This document shows, in pieces, positions 1-9,310 of a stretch of 64,000 nucleotides of DNA; the first letter of the stretch is position 1, and every line of letters starts with the position of its first letter. Both the position numbers and the translations under genes were made by a program. The notes under the pieces are model-generated. The model ran no database searches and was not told where the DNA came from. It saw only the letters and a list, made by a program, of their open reading frames with translations. Source of the stretch: Streptomyces atratus. Its GTDB lineage: Bacteria > Actinomycetota > Actinomycetes > Streptomycetales > Streptomycetaceae. The stretch lies in the NCBI RefSeq assembly GCF_014648655.1, contig NZ_BMRN01000015.1, positions 1,273 to 65,272 on the forward strand, written 5' to 3'.

Positions 1-1
1 C

Positions 2-3000
2 ACAACCACAACACAACCCACCACCACACCACCCACCACCCAACCCTTCTCCCTCCTCACACCCCACGACCGCAACCACCTCCCCCACCACCTCGACGAC
101 GCCTACCCCATGGCCGAACTCCAGATCGGCATGGTCTACGAAATGCAACGCGACCCCGATCGCAACCCCTATCTGAACGTCGAGAACCTTCCGGTCGCCG
201 GCCCGTTCGACGCTCCGGTCTTCCGGCGGGCTCTCGCGCTGGTGGTGAAGCGGCATCCCATTCTGCGTACGTCGTTGGCGCTGACCGGGTACAGCAAGCC
301 GCTCCAGCTGGTGCACACGGACGCCGATGTGCAGCTGACGGTGCTGGATCTGCGAGGTCTCGGGGACGACGCGCAGCGCACTGCTCTGCGGGATTGCGTC
401 CGCACCGAGCGGGCGAAGGTGTTCGACATCGGCGCCGCGCCGTTGTGCCGGATGACCGTCCATGTGCTGTCCGACGATGCTTTCCAGTGGACCGTCACCG
501 ACCACCACGCCATCCTCGACGGCTGGAGCCTCGCCTCCACCCTCGCCGAAATCATCGACACGTACCACACCCTCCTCGACGGCAGCACCCCATCACTCCC
601 GCCACTCCGCTCCACCTACCGCGACTACATCGCAGCCGAACAAAACGCACTCACCACCTCCGCACACACCACCTACTGGCTGGACCTCCTCACCGACCGC
701 CCCGACACCCGCCTCCCGCGCGATTCGGCCGAGCTGTCCGACGAGCCGGGCTACCGCAGCGTCACCACACATCTGCCCCCGCAGCTCCTCGCCGCGCTGG
801 AGCACGGTGCCGCGCAGGCGGGTGTTCCGCTCAAGGCAGTGCTGCTGGCCGCCCATCTGCGTGCGTTGAGCCTGGCGACGGGGAGCCCGGATGTCGTCAC
901 CGGGCTGACGGCCAACGGGCGGCTGGAGGAGACCGACGGGGCCGAGGTGCGGGGGCTCTTCCTGAACACCGTGCCGTTCAGGCTGCGTCTGCCGGAGGGC
1001 AGTTGGGCCGATCTGGCGCGGGCCGTGTTCGACGCCGAGCGCGAGATGCTGCCGCACCGCAGGTATCCGATGGCCGCACTCCGGCGTGAGCTGGGTGGTG
1101 CGCCACTCTTCGAGGTCAACTTCACCTACAACAGTTTTCCGCAGTTCGGTGCGCTCGCCGAGGCGGGTGCGCTGGCCAAGGAGGGACCGGGCAGCGACGT
1201 TCCGGGCGTGGCCCCCACGAGCTTCCCGTTCAGCGTCACGCTCAGCCGGGAATCGGTGCTCGGCGGGATGTGGATGGAGCTGGAGCACGACACGGCGGAG
1301 CTGTCGGACGGCCAGGTCGCCCGGCTGCGGGACTACCACCTGCGGGCACTGGAAGCGGTGGCGGCAGACATCGGAGCAGACGCGTACGGGGCGCCGTTGC
1401 TGAGCGAGGCCGAGCAGGCGCTGCTCGACATGCTGAACTACACGACGGACGCCCGGGCGGCCGGCAGGGTTCCGGTGCACGAGCTGCTGCGGCGGCAGGC
1501 CGCCCGTACCCCGGACGCGCTCGCGATCGAGGACGGCGGGACACGGATCAGCCTGGCCCGGCTGGACGCGGACAGCGATTGCCTCGCCCGGCGGCTGCGC
1601 CGGGACGGGGTGCGTCACGGCGATCTCGTCGGCATCTTCCTGCGGCCCGGACCGGCCGCGCTGACGACCTTCTGGGCGGTGTGGAAGGCGGGGGCCGCGT
1701 TCGTCCCGCTCGATCCCGGGCTGCCGGAACACCGCCTGCACTCGATGCTGGCTCAGGCCCGGCCCGTTGTGCTGATCACCGACGACCCGAAGGCCGCCCC
1801 GAACGGTCACCGGCTGTTCGATCTTTCGGCCGTCACGCACGAGGCAGGGCAGGAGGAGACCGGTACGCGGTCCGGGGACGGCCCGGACAGTTCCGCGCTG
1901 CCGTTCGTGAGCGCCCGCGACCTGGCCTATGTGATGTTCACGTCCGGCACCACGGGCGGTCCCAAGGGCGTCATGATCGAGCACGGCAGCCTTGCCGCCT
2001 ACGCGGTGGGGACGCCGCTGGCGCGCACCCGTTCGCTGGGCGCCGAGAAGCCGCTGCGGGTGGTGACCGGCACATCGGCGTACATCTCCGACTTCCTGCT
2101 GGCCCAGGTCCTCCTGGTGCTCGACGGTCACACACTGTGCGTGCTGAGCGAGGAGCAGCGGCGTGACCCCGGACATCTCGTCGCCCTCGCCCATGACCGT
2201 GAGCGGGCCGTGGATGTCATCGACACGACCACCGTCCAGCTTCAACTCCTGGTCGAACAAGGGCTGCTGGATGCGCCGTGGCCGCCCCGGCTGCTCGTCT
2301 TCGGCGGCGAGGCCTGCCCGCCCGACCTGTGGGCGGCACTGGGCGAGCGGTCCGGTGTGCGGGCGTTCAACAGTTACGGGCCGGCGGAGGCGACGGTCGA
2401 GGCGACCGTCGCACGGGTGGCCGGTGCCGGCGGGCCCGTCATCGGCCGGCCCTGCGCCAACACGCGAATCCATCTCCTGGACGCCGCAGGGCGTGAAGTG
2501 CCGCCCGGCACCGCCGGTGAGATCTGCGTCGGCGGCGCCGGGGTGGGCCGGGGCTACCTCGGCCGGCCCGGGGTCACGGCCGAGCGTTTCGTGCCGGACC
2601 CCTGGGGCCCGGCGGGCAGCCGTCTCTACCGCACGGGTGACGTCGGCCGTCTCACGGACTCCGGCGATCTCGAGTTTCTGGGGCGGGTGGATCACCAGCT
2701 GAAGGTGCTCGGCGAGCGCGTCGAGCCGGAGGAGGTCGAGGCGGTGCTGCGCGCCCATCCGGGCGTGGCCGGCGCGATCGTCGGCCGCCATCCGGACCAC
2801 GAGGGGCTGCTGGCGAACGTCGTACCGGCCCAGGGCGGTGCCCCGGACCAGCGGGAACTGCGACGGCATGCCGCCTCCAGGCTTTCGTCGGCAGCGGTTC
2901 CGGCGCACTTCGTCGTGGTCGACGCGTTGCCGCTCACCCCGGCCGGAAAGCTGGACCGTGGCGCCCTGCTGACCGCCGGCCCCGGCTCGGGTCCCGAAGG

Positions 3001-4117
3001 AACCGAACCTTCCGAAGGAATCGGGGGTCCGGGCGAACCGGGCCGTGGCGCGGCGGAGTCGGCGTTCTCCCGGACGGAGCGTCGCGTGGCCGAGGTGTGG
3101 CAGAGGCTCCTCGGCCTCCGCGCCGGCCGGCAGGACGACTTCTTCGCGATCGGCGGGCACAGTCTGCTGGCCGTACGGCTCGCAGGTGAGCTGGGCGCCG
3201 CATTCGGCACCACGGTTCCGCTGCCCCAGCTGTACAGCACTCCCACACTGGCGGGTCAGGCCGCGTATCTCGACGACGCCCGGCACGCGCGGGAGCGCAG
3301 GGAACGAAGCGAAGGCCCGCGCAGCATCATCGGCCTCGGCGGCTCTCCCGGGCTCCAGCCGCTGGTGCTGGTGCATCCGCTCGGCGGCACGCTCTTCTGT
3401 TACCGGGATCTGACGGCCCGGGTCTCGGGGTCCTTCGAGGTCCTGGGGGTCCAGGGGGACCTGCTGGGCGGCGGGGACACGGCGGACTTCGCCTCGCTGG
3501 CATCGGGTTACGCCCGCGAACTGGCACCCCTGCTCCGTGGGCGGCGGCCCGTGATCGCCGGCTGGTCGGCGGGCGGTGTGCTGGCGCACGAGGTCGCCTC
3601 ACGGCTGGCGGACCGGGGCATCGTGGCCGATCGTGTCGTCATCATCGACGCGGCTCCTCAGCAGGGCCCGGACACGGCGGCGGACGTGGCGGCGCTGGAG
3701 CGACTGCGTACCGATGTGGCACGGCTGGGACCGCGCCGGCTCCTCGCGGAGCATGCCGTCGACGATGTGCTGCGGCTGCTCGGCGTGGACGCGGAGGCGC
3801 TGGCCGAGCTGAACGGGCCCGTCGCCGCGTCACTCATGGAGTTCTGGCAGGGGATGCTGTCCGGCCTGGCCGGACACCGGCCCTCCCCCTACCCGGGCCC
3901 CGTGCACCTCGTGGTGTCCCGCCGGGGTGAGGAGGCGGCCGTCCGTGCCGCGATCACCGGATGGGAGCGGTTCGCCGGAACGCTGCGCGTCTCGTACGCC
4001 GACGGCGACCACTACCAGCTCATGCGGGAGCCCTGGATCGGGGATGTGGCCGGGGTGTTCGCCGGCCCTGACGATCCGACAGATCAGACCGCCGGGGGCG
4101 TGTCCGGCCGGTCCTGA
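2..4117 (+). CDS. NRPS, terminal module C-A-PCP-TE (5' partial)
   Basis: This protein adds the last residue and releases a peptide. The frame is open to base 2, and the residues before the first ATG (base 110) are the start of a condensation domain, ending DDAYPMAELQ, so the gene begins outside the window. Numbering from base 2, I see a C domain (to about 440, active site HHAILDG), an A domain (about 480-985, FTSGTTGGPKG and NSYGPAE), a PCP (about 1010-1085, GGHSL) and a thioesterase (about 1105-1360, nucleophile GWSAGG, late DGDHYQL histidine). The A-domain pocket aligns poorly at the usual Asp235 (SDFLLAQ). If that Asp is used, acidic residues at positions 278 and 331 would hint at a basic or polar substrate, but this is weak. 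It is followed 50 bp later by the carbamoyltransferase. Codon choice shifts to strongly C-ending codons at about 490-720 and at the left edge. Confidence 0.93.
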   Translation, partial: TTTTQPTTTPPTTQPFSLLTPHDRNHLPHHLDDAYPMAELQIGMVYEMQRDPDRNPYLNVENLPVAGPFDAPVFRRALALVVKRHPILRTSLALTGYSKPLQLVHTDADVQLTVLDLRGLGDDAQRTALRDCVRTERAKVFDIGAAPLCRMTVHVLSDDAFQWTVTDHHAILDGWSLASTLAEIIDTYHTLLDGSTPSLPPLRSTYRDYIAAEQNALTTSAHTTYWLDLLTDRPDTRLPRDSAELSDEPGYRSVTTHLPPQLLAALEHGAAQAGVPLKAVLLAAHLRALSLATGSPDVVTGLTANGRLEETDGAEVRGLFLNTVPFRLRLPEGSWADLARAVFDAEREMLPHRRYPMAALRRELGGAPLFEVNFTYNSFPQFGALAEAGALAKEGPGSDVPGVAPTSFPFSVTLSRESVLGGMWMELEHDTAELSDGQVARLRDYHLRALEAVAADIGADAYGAPLLSEAEQALLDMLNYTTDARAAGRVPVHELLRRQAARTPDALAIEDGGTRISLARLDADSDCLARRLRRDGVRHGDLVGIFLRPGPAALTTFWAVWKAGAAFVPLDPGLPEHRLHSMLAQARPVVLITDDPKAAPNGHRLFDLSAVTHEAGQEETGTRSGDGPDSSALPFVSARDLAYVMFTSGTTGGPKGVMIEHGSLAAYAVGTPLARTRSLGAEKPLRVVTGTSAYISDFLLAQVLLVLDGHTLCVLSEEQRRDPGHLVALAHDRERAVDVIDTTTVQLQLLVEQGLLDAPWPPRLLVFGGEACPPDLWAALGERSGVRAFNSYGPAEATVEATVARVAGAGGPVIGRPCANTRIHLLDAAGREVPPGTAGEICVGGAGVGRGYLGRPGVTAERFVPDPWGPAGSRLYRTGDVGRLTDSGDLEFLGRVDHQLKVLGERVEPEEVEAVLRAHPGVAGAIVGRHPDHEGLLANVVPAQGGAPDQRELRRHAASRLSSAAVPAHFVVVDALPLTPAGKLDRGALLTAGPGSGPEGTEPSEGIGGPGEPGRGAAESAFSRTERRVAEVWQRLLGLRAGRQDDFFAIGGHSLLAVRLAGELGAAFGTTVPLPQLYSTPTLAGQAAYLDDARHARERRERSEGPRSIIGLGGSPGLQPLVLVHPLGGTLFCYRDLTARVSGSFEVLGVQGDLLGGGDTADFASLASGYARELAPLLRGRRPVIAGWSAGGVLAHEVASRLADRGIVADRVVIIDAAPQQGPDTAADVAALERLRTDVARLGPRRLLAEHAVDDVLRLLGVDAEALAELNGPVAASLMEFWQGMLSGLAGHRPSPYPGPVHLVVSRRGEEAAVRAAITGWERFAGTLRVSYADGDHYQLMREPWIGDVAGVFAGPDDPTDQTAGGVSGRS

Positions 4118-4167
4118 TCCGCCGTACGCATCCGAATCCGGCTGGACCCTTTCGAAAGGAACTCGAC

Positions 4168-5967
4168 GTGCTGGTGCTCGGTGTCAGCGGACTCGACCGA
4201 TCGTTGTCCGTCAAGAAGAACATGCTGCCCGGTCTGGACTGGCGGGAACAGCGTGTGGTGCAGGGCCTCGACTCGGCCGCGGCCCTGGTCGGGGAGCAGG
4301 GTGTGATCGCCGCCTCGGCGCAGGAGCGGCACGACGGGGTGAAGGGCACGGGCGCGTTCCCCGTCGACGCGGTCGAGGCGTGCCTGCGGATGGCAGGAGT
4401 GACCCTGGACGACGTCGACTTCGTCGCGCACGGCTTCCGGTACGAGCCGTCCGTCGCGTTCGAACGCGACGAGTTCGCCCGGCGCTGGTACCGGGAGGTG
4501 TACAGCGAGGACGTGCAGTACGAGGTGCTGCGCGCGCACTATCCGGACCAGGACTGGGAGCGCAAGTTCGTCCGGGTGGGCCATCATGTCGCCCATGCCG
4601 CCAGCAGCTACTACCTGAGCGGGTTCCCCGACGCGACGGTTCTGGTGGCCGATGGTATGGGCGAGGCCGAGTCCACGTCGGTCCTGCGGGGCAGCGGTGA
4701 CGCGTTGCGAGGTGTGCGCAGCTACTCCATATCCGCGTCGCTGGGCATCCTCTACAGCGTCGTCACCCAGTACCTGGGGTTCCTGCCGGGGATGGACGAG
4801 TACAAGGTGATGGGCCTGGCGCCCTACGGGGACGCGAGCCGGTACGCGAATGTGGCGGACGAGCTGGTGCGCAGGGCGCCGGGCGGACGGCTGCTGGTCC
4901 CCGTCCTGGCGCACGACAAGTCGCCGACGGAGCGCGAGACGCACCGGGGGGCCATCCGGCGGCTGGAGGAGCTGTTCGGTCCGGCCCGGCATCCGGAGGC
5001 GTCGCTCGACCAGCGGCACATGGATGTCGCGGCAACCGTCCAGCGCAAGCTGGAGGAGAGCCTCCTGTATGTCCTGCGCGAGACGGCCGATGGTGCGGGC
5101 GGCTCCCGGAATCTGTGCATGGCGGGTGGTGTGGCGCTGAACTGCACTGCCAACGGAGTGATCGCCCGCAGCGGTCTGTTCGACCGGGTGTTCGTGCAGC
5201 CGGCTTCGGGGGACGACGGTACGGCCCTCGGCGCGGCTCTGTGGCAGCTCCAGCAGCACGTACCGGCGCCGCCGGCCCCGATGACGATGCCGTACTGGGG
5301 CGAGGAGTTCGACGACGCGGACATCGAGGCGCAGCTGCGTGGACTGGGCGCCGGATTCACCGTACGGAAGCTGGCCGAGGACGAGCTGCTGGCCGAGGTG
5401 TCGTCGTTGATCGGCGCGGGGAAGGTCGTCTCCTGGTTCCAGGGACGGATGGAGTTCGGCCCGCGTGCGCTGGGCAACCGGAGCATCCTCGCGGACCCGG
5501 CATCGCCCGGCATGCGTGCCCATCTGAACACCGTGGTGAAGCAGCGTGAGGAGTTCCGGCCGTTCGCTCCGGCGGTCCTGGCCGAGGAGGCGACCACCTA
5601 CTTCGAGATCGAGCCGGGGCAGGAGTCGATGTACCGTCACATGCTGTTCGTGGCGCAGGTGCGGCCCGAGTACCGCGACAAGCTGCCGTCGATCACACAT
5701 GTCGACGGCTCGGCGCGGGTGCAGACCGTCGACCGGGAGAGCGCGCCGAGGTTCTGGCGCCTGATCCGCCGGGTCGGTGACGACCGGGGCATCCCGATGG
5801 TGGTCAACACCTCGTTCAATCTGCGCGGCCAGCCGATCGTGCGGACGCCGGACGTCGCGGTCGCCACGTACGCCCGCTCGACGCTGGACGCGCTGGCGAT
5901 CGGCGACTGGCTGGTGACCCGCGACCAGCCGTCGGCCGCCGGGACCGCAGGTGCGACCGATGAGTGA
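4168..5967 (+). CDS. O-carbamoyltransferase, NodU/CmcH/TobZ family
   Basis: The family transfers a carbamoyl group from carbamoyl phosphate to a hydroxyl, through a carbamoyl-adenylate made in a YrdC-like domain. The 599-residue length fits. The N-terminal Kae1-like half has HHVAHAASSYY followed by a VADGMGE metal/nucleotide segment; the second half contains CMAGGVALNC, ASGDDGTALG, GRMEFGPRALGNRS and VNTSFNLRGQP, all typical of this family. I chose the GTG at 4168 because GAAAGGA lies seven bases upstream. The stop overlaps the next NRPS gene by eight bases, so the two are probably cotranslated. Its position between two NRPS genes suggests it decorates a hydroxyl of the peptide product, either on the carrier protein or after release; which is not visible. 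Confidence 0.93.
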   Translation: MLVLGVSGLDRSLSVKKNMLPGLDWREQRVVQGLDSAAALVGEQGVIAASAQERHDGVKGTGAFPVDAVEACLRMAGVTLDDVDFVAHGFRYEPSVAFERDEFARRWYREVYSEDVQYEVLRAHYPDQDWERKFVRVGHHVAHAASSYYLSGFPDATVLVADGMGEAESTSVLRGSGDALRGVRSYSISASLGILYSVVTQYLGFLPGMDEYKVMGLAPYGDASRYANVADELVRRAPGGRLLVPVLAHDKSPTERETHRGAIRRLEELFGPARHPEASLDQRHMDVAATVQRKLEESLLYVLRETADGAGGSRNLCMAGGVALNCTANGVIARSGLFDRVFVQPASGDDGTALGAALWQLQQHVPAPPAPMTMPYWGEEFDDADIEAQLRGLGAGFTVRKLAEDELLAEVSSLIGAGKVVSWFQGRMEFGPRALGNRSILADPASPGMRAHLNTVVKQREEFRPFAPAVLAEEATTYFEIEPGQESMYRHMLFVAQVRPEYRDKLPSITHVDGSARVQTVDRESAPRFWRLIRRVGDDRGIPMVVNTSFNLRGQPIVRTPDVAVATYARSTLDALAIGDWLVTRDQPSAAGTAGATDE

Positions 5968-8900
5968 GCGGCCCACCCCTGCCGGGACACGTTCCGTGGC
6001 GGAGCTCCGTGAGGCCGTCGCCGCGATCTGGCGCAACGCCCTCGGCCTGGACGACGTCCGCGACGACTGCAACTTCTTCGACGAGGGCGGCGACTCCGTC
6101 CTCTCCGTGGAAGTGGCGATCTCGCTGCGCGAACTCACCGGCCAGGAGTTCGAACTGGACATCCTCTACGAGTACCCGGAGTTCGGCGCGCTGTCGGCGG
6201 CGTTGAGCGCAGGCCCCGATGAGGGTGGGCCGGAGACGAGGGAACTGACCGCCGCCGAGGAACGGCTGTGGACCGCCGAACAGCTCCACCCGGGGAGCGC
6301 CGTCTACCATCTCGCCGTCCGTTACCGCTTCCCCGGCGGTCTCGACGTCATCAGGCTGCGCGCCGCGCTCGACACGCTGGCGGCCCGGCACGAGGCGCTG
6401 CGGCGCGGCTTCGTGAAGCCCGCGCTCTCACTGACCGCGCGGAAGGCCTCCGTGGCCTGCCGGTGGGTGGACGCGCGAGGCGTGTCGGACGAGAGTGTGC
6501 GCGAACTCGTCGACACCGAGGTGCGCACACCGTTCGACCTCGGCCGGCCTCCGCTGTTGCGGGCCCTTGCCGTGGACCGGGGCGACGCGGGCAGTGAACT
6601 GGTCCTGACCGTGCACCACTTGGTGTGTGACGGGGTCTCGCTGGACCTCCTCGAAACACAGCTCCAGCAGCTCTACGAGGACGGCTCGGGCTCAGAGGGC
6701 ACGGAGTGGGAGCGGGAGTCCGCCGGCCGGCAGGCCATGTCCGTACGGCCCCGGGATGCCGGGGCGGCGCTGGACCACTGGCGGAATATGCTCGCCGGCT
6801 GCCCCGGGGCGCTGTCCCTGCCGCACGATCTGGACCGTCCGGCGCGGCCCGGGGTCAAAGGCGCCGCCCATCGCATCCTGCTCACGGACGAGCAGGTGTC
6901 GACGATCCTGTCGTCGGCCGAGGAGGAGCGGCTCAGTCCGTTCATGGCGTGGGTGGCCGTCTATGTGACCGGTCTGATCGCGGTGACGGGCGACCGGGAT
7001 CTGGTCCTCGCCGTGCCGGCCTCGTCGCGGGGTCCCGCCCAGGCGGGTGAGGTCGGCATGTTCGTCGATACGCTGCCGCTGCGGTTCACCGTCCGGCCGG
7101 GGGCCACGGCCCGTGACGTGGTGCGATTGGTGCGTCGTGTGGTGACCGGTGCCCTGGCCCATCAGCAGGTGCCGTTCCAGACGCTCGTCGAGGAGGTGCG
7201 GTCCGACGCCGACCGTTCGCGGGCCCCGCTGGCTCAGACCGCCCTCACCTACATGGACACCACACGGTGCGGGCTGCGGTGGGACGGTCACAGCGCCGAG
7301 CGTGAGCAGATCGGCACGGGTACCGCGAAGTACGAGGTGCTGTGGCTGGTCACGCGGACCGGTCGCGGAACGGTCTGCGAACTGGAGTACTCCACGGACC
7401 TGTTCACCGACGAGGCGGCGGCCGCCCTGCACCGACGCATGGTGGCGGCCGTCGGCGAGGCCTTCGCACAGCCGGACGCCCCGCTGCCGGAGTGCGGTAC
7501 GGACGCGCTCGACGTGTTCGTACCGATCCACGAAAGGGTGCACCGCCGGGCCGTGGAGCACCCCGGCGCGGTGGCGGTGCGACACGGGCGCACGTCGCTG
7601 ACGTACGGGGAGCTGGACCGGCGGGCGAGCGTTGTGGCCGCCGGGCTCCGGACGGCCGGGATCGCCCGCGGCGCGGTGGTGGCCGTGCCCATGGAGCGTG
7701 GCATCGCGTCGGTCACCACGTGCCTCGGCATCCTCTACGCGGGCGCCGCCTACCTGCCGGTGGACATCGCTCAGCCGGCCGAGCGCACCCGGCACATCGT
7801 GCGGACCGCGGCGACGGCGGCCGTGGTCACGGACGACGCCGCGGCCGAGTTGCTCGCGGAGGTGGTGCCCGCCCATCTGCTGGAGAAGCTGCTCGTCACC
7901 GACGAGGCCCCGGTGGCCCCGGCGGCGGTGACCGGCGCCGATGTCGCCTACGTGATCTGCACCTCTGGCTCGACGGGCCGCCCGAAGGCGGTGGTGGTGC
8001 CGCACCGTGCCGTCGTACGGCTGGTGCCGGACGCTGACTTCGTGACGTTCGACCCCGCCGACCGGGTCGCGCATGTGTCCAATCCCGCCTTCGACGCGGC
8101 GACGCTGGAGATCTGGGGAGCGCTGGCCGGCGGCGGCACCCTCGTCGTCGCGGACCGGGACGTCCTGCTGTCACCGCGGCGGATGCGTTCCTTCCTCACC
8201 GACGAGCGCATCTCCGTCATGTTCCTCACCGTGACGCTCCTCAACCAGATGGTGGACTTCGCACCGGAAGCCTTCCGGGATCTGCGGGTGCTGCTCTTCG
8301 GGGGTGAGAAACACGATGCACGCAGGCTGGGGAAGCTGTTCGCGGCCGCCCCGCCCGCCGCCGTGGTGAACGGCTACGGCCCCACCGAGAACACCACGTT
8401 CAGCACCACGCACCGGGTGACCGCCGAGGATCTCGCCGAGGGCGTGGTCCCCCTCGGCCGCCCGCTCCCGCGCAGCACGGCGTACGTCCTCGACGCATCC
8501 GGGCAGCGGGTCGGGGCCGGCGGGACCGGGGAACTGTACGTGGGCGGCGAGGGGCTCGCCCACGGCTACCTCGATGCCCCCGCGCAGACCGCCGCTGTCT
8601 TCGTCCCCGACCCGTTCGCCGCTCGTCCCGGACAGCGGCTCTACCGCACGGGCGACCAGGTACGGGTCCTGCCCGGTGAGCGGTACGAGTACGTGGGGCG
8701 GCTCGACGACCAGGTGAAGGTGCGCGGCCATCGCGTCGAACTCGCCGAGATCGAGGCGGCGGTACGGAGGCAGAACGGGGTGGCCGACGCCGTCGTGCAC
8801 GCACGACCGACGGACGACGGCATGGAGATCATCGCCTTCGTGGCACCGGACACCGCCGGGGACGAACCGGAGGCGGCCCTGGATGTCACCGCGCTCGGGG

Positions 8901-9310
8901 ACGGACTGCGCAGCGAACTGCCGCAGTACATGCTTCCGACGGTGATCGTCGTCGACCGCATCCCCGTCACCGCCAATGGAAAAGCGGACCGCGAAGCACT
9001 CCTGTCGGCGTCGGCCGAGGCCGGGGCCGGTGGTTGCGCTCCGGCGGAGTCCGCCGATCCATCACGCGACGGCGACCCGGTCGACAGCACGGTCACCGCG
9101 CTCTGGCAGGAGGTGCTCGGCACCGGGAGCGCCCGGCCGGCGGACAACTTCCTGAACGCGGGCGGACATTCCATCAAGGCCATGCGGCTGCTGGCCCTGC
9201 TCGGCGAGGAGCTGGACGTCACGGTCGATCTGGTCGACTTCTTCGAGAACCCCACCCTGCGCGGGCTCACCACCCTCGTACGGCAGGAGCTGACGGGAGG
9301 CGGGCTGTGA
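5960..9310 (+). CDS. NRPS, PCP-C-A-PCP
   Basis: A two-module NRPS that begins with a carrier protein instead of a condensation or adenylation domain. The order is PCP (about residues 10-85, EGGDSVL), C (about 95-530, HHLVCDG), A (about 540-1000, CTSGSTGRPK and NGYGPTEN) and PCP (about 1035-1105, AGGHSIK). The first PCP has no A domain in cis and is most simply loaded by the free A domain encoded next. My reading of the A-domain specificity positions is D-A-L-F-L-G-G-T-F, close to valine-type codes, so a branched aliphatic residue is likely. No epimerase, methyltransferase or TE is present, so the chain should pass to another protein, probably the left-edge C-A-PCP-TE NRPS. I chose the ATG at 5960; an in-frame GTG lies nine bases upstream. 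Confidence 0.92.
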   Translation: MSERPTPAGTRSVAELREAVAAIWRNALGLDDVRDDCNFFDEGGDSVLSVEVAISLRELTGQEFELDILYEYPEFGALSAALSAGPDEGGPETRELTAAEERLWTAEQLHPGSAVYHLAVRYRFPGGLDVIRLRAALDTLAARHEALRRGFVKPALSLTARKASVACRWVDARGVSDESVRELVDTEVRTPFDLGRPPLLRALAVDRGDAGSELVLTVHHLVCDGVSLDLLETQLQQLYEDGSGSEGTEWERESAGRQAMSVRPRDAGAALDHWRNMLAGCPGALSLPHDLDRPARPGVKGAAHRILLTDEQVSTILSSAEEERLSPFMAWVAVYVTGLIAVTGDRDLVLAVPASSRGPAQAGEVGMFVDTLPLRFTVRPGATARDVVRLVRRVVTGALAHQQVPFQTLVEEVRSDADRSRAPLAQTALTYMDTTRCGLRWDGHSAEREQIGTGTAKYEVLWLVTRTGRGTVCELEYSTDLFTDEAAAALHRRMVAAVGEAFAQPDAPLPECGTDALDVFVPIHERVHRRAVEHPGAVAVRHGRTSLTYGELDRRASVVAAGLRTAGIARGAVVAVPMERGIASVTTCLGILYAGAAYLPVDIAQPAERTRHIVRTAATAAVVTDDAAAELLAEVVPAHLLEKLLVTDEAPVAPAAVTGADVAYVICTSGSTGRPKAVVVPHRAVVRLVPDADFVTFDPADRVAHVSNPAFDAATLEIWGALAGGGTLVVADRDVLLSPRRMRSFLTDERISVMFLTVTLLNQMVDFAPEAFRDLRVLLFGGEKHDARRLGKLFAAAPPAAVVNGYGPTENTTFSTTHRVTAEDLAEGVVPLGRPLPRSTAYVLDASGQRVGAGGTGELYVGGEGLAHGYLDAPAQTAAVFVPDPFAARPGQRLYRTGDQVRVLPGERYEYVGRLDDQVKVRGHRVELAEIEAAVRRQNGVADAVVHARPTDDGMEIIAFVAPDTAGDEPEAALDVTALGDGLRSELPQYMLPTVIVVDRIPVTANGKADREALLSASAEAGAGGCAPAESADPSRDGDPVDSTVTALWQEVLGTGSARPADNFLNAGGHSIKAMRLLALLGEELDVTVDLVDFFENPTLRGLTTLVRQELTGGGL

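Noticed and set aside
593..3589. 998-codon open frame antisense to the first NRPS
   Set aside because: It is a shadow of GC-biased third positions; composition is Arg/Gly/Pro-rich, and the plus strand has clear NRPS motifs throughout.
4084..6162. 692-codon minus-strand frame over the carbamoyltransferase
   Set aside because: Shadow frame; the plus strand encodes a full, well-conserved carbamoyltransferase.
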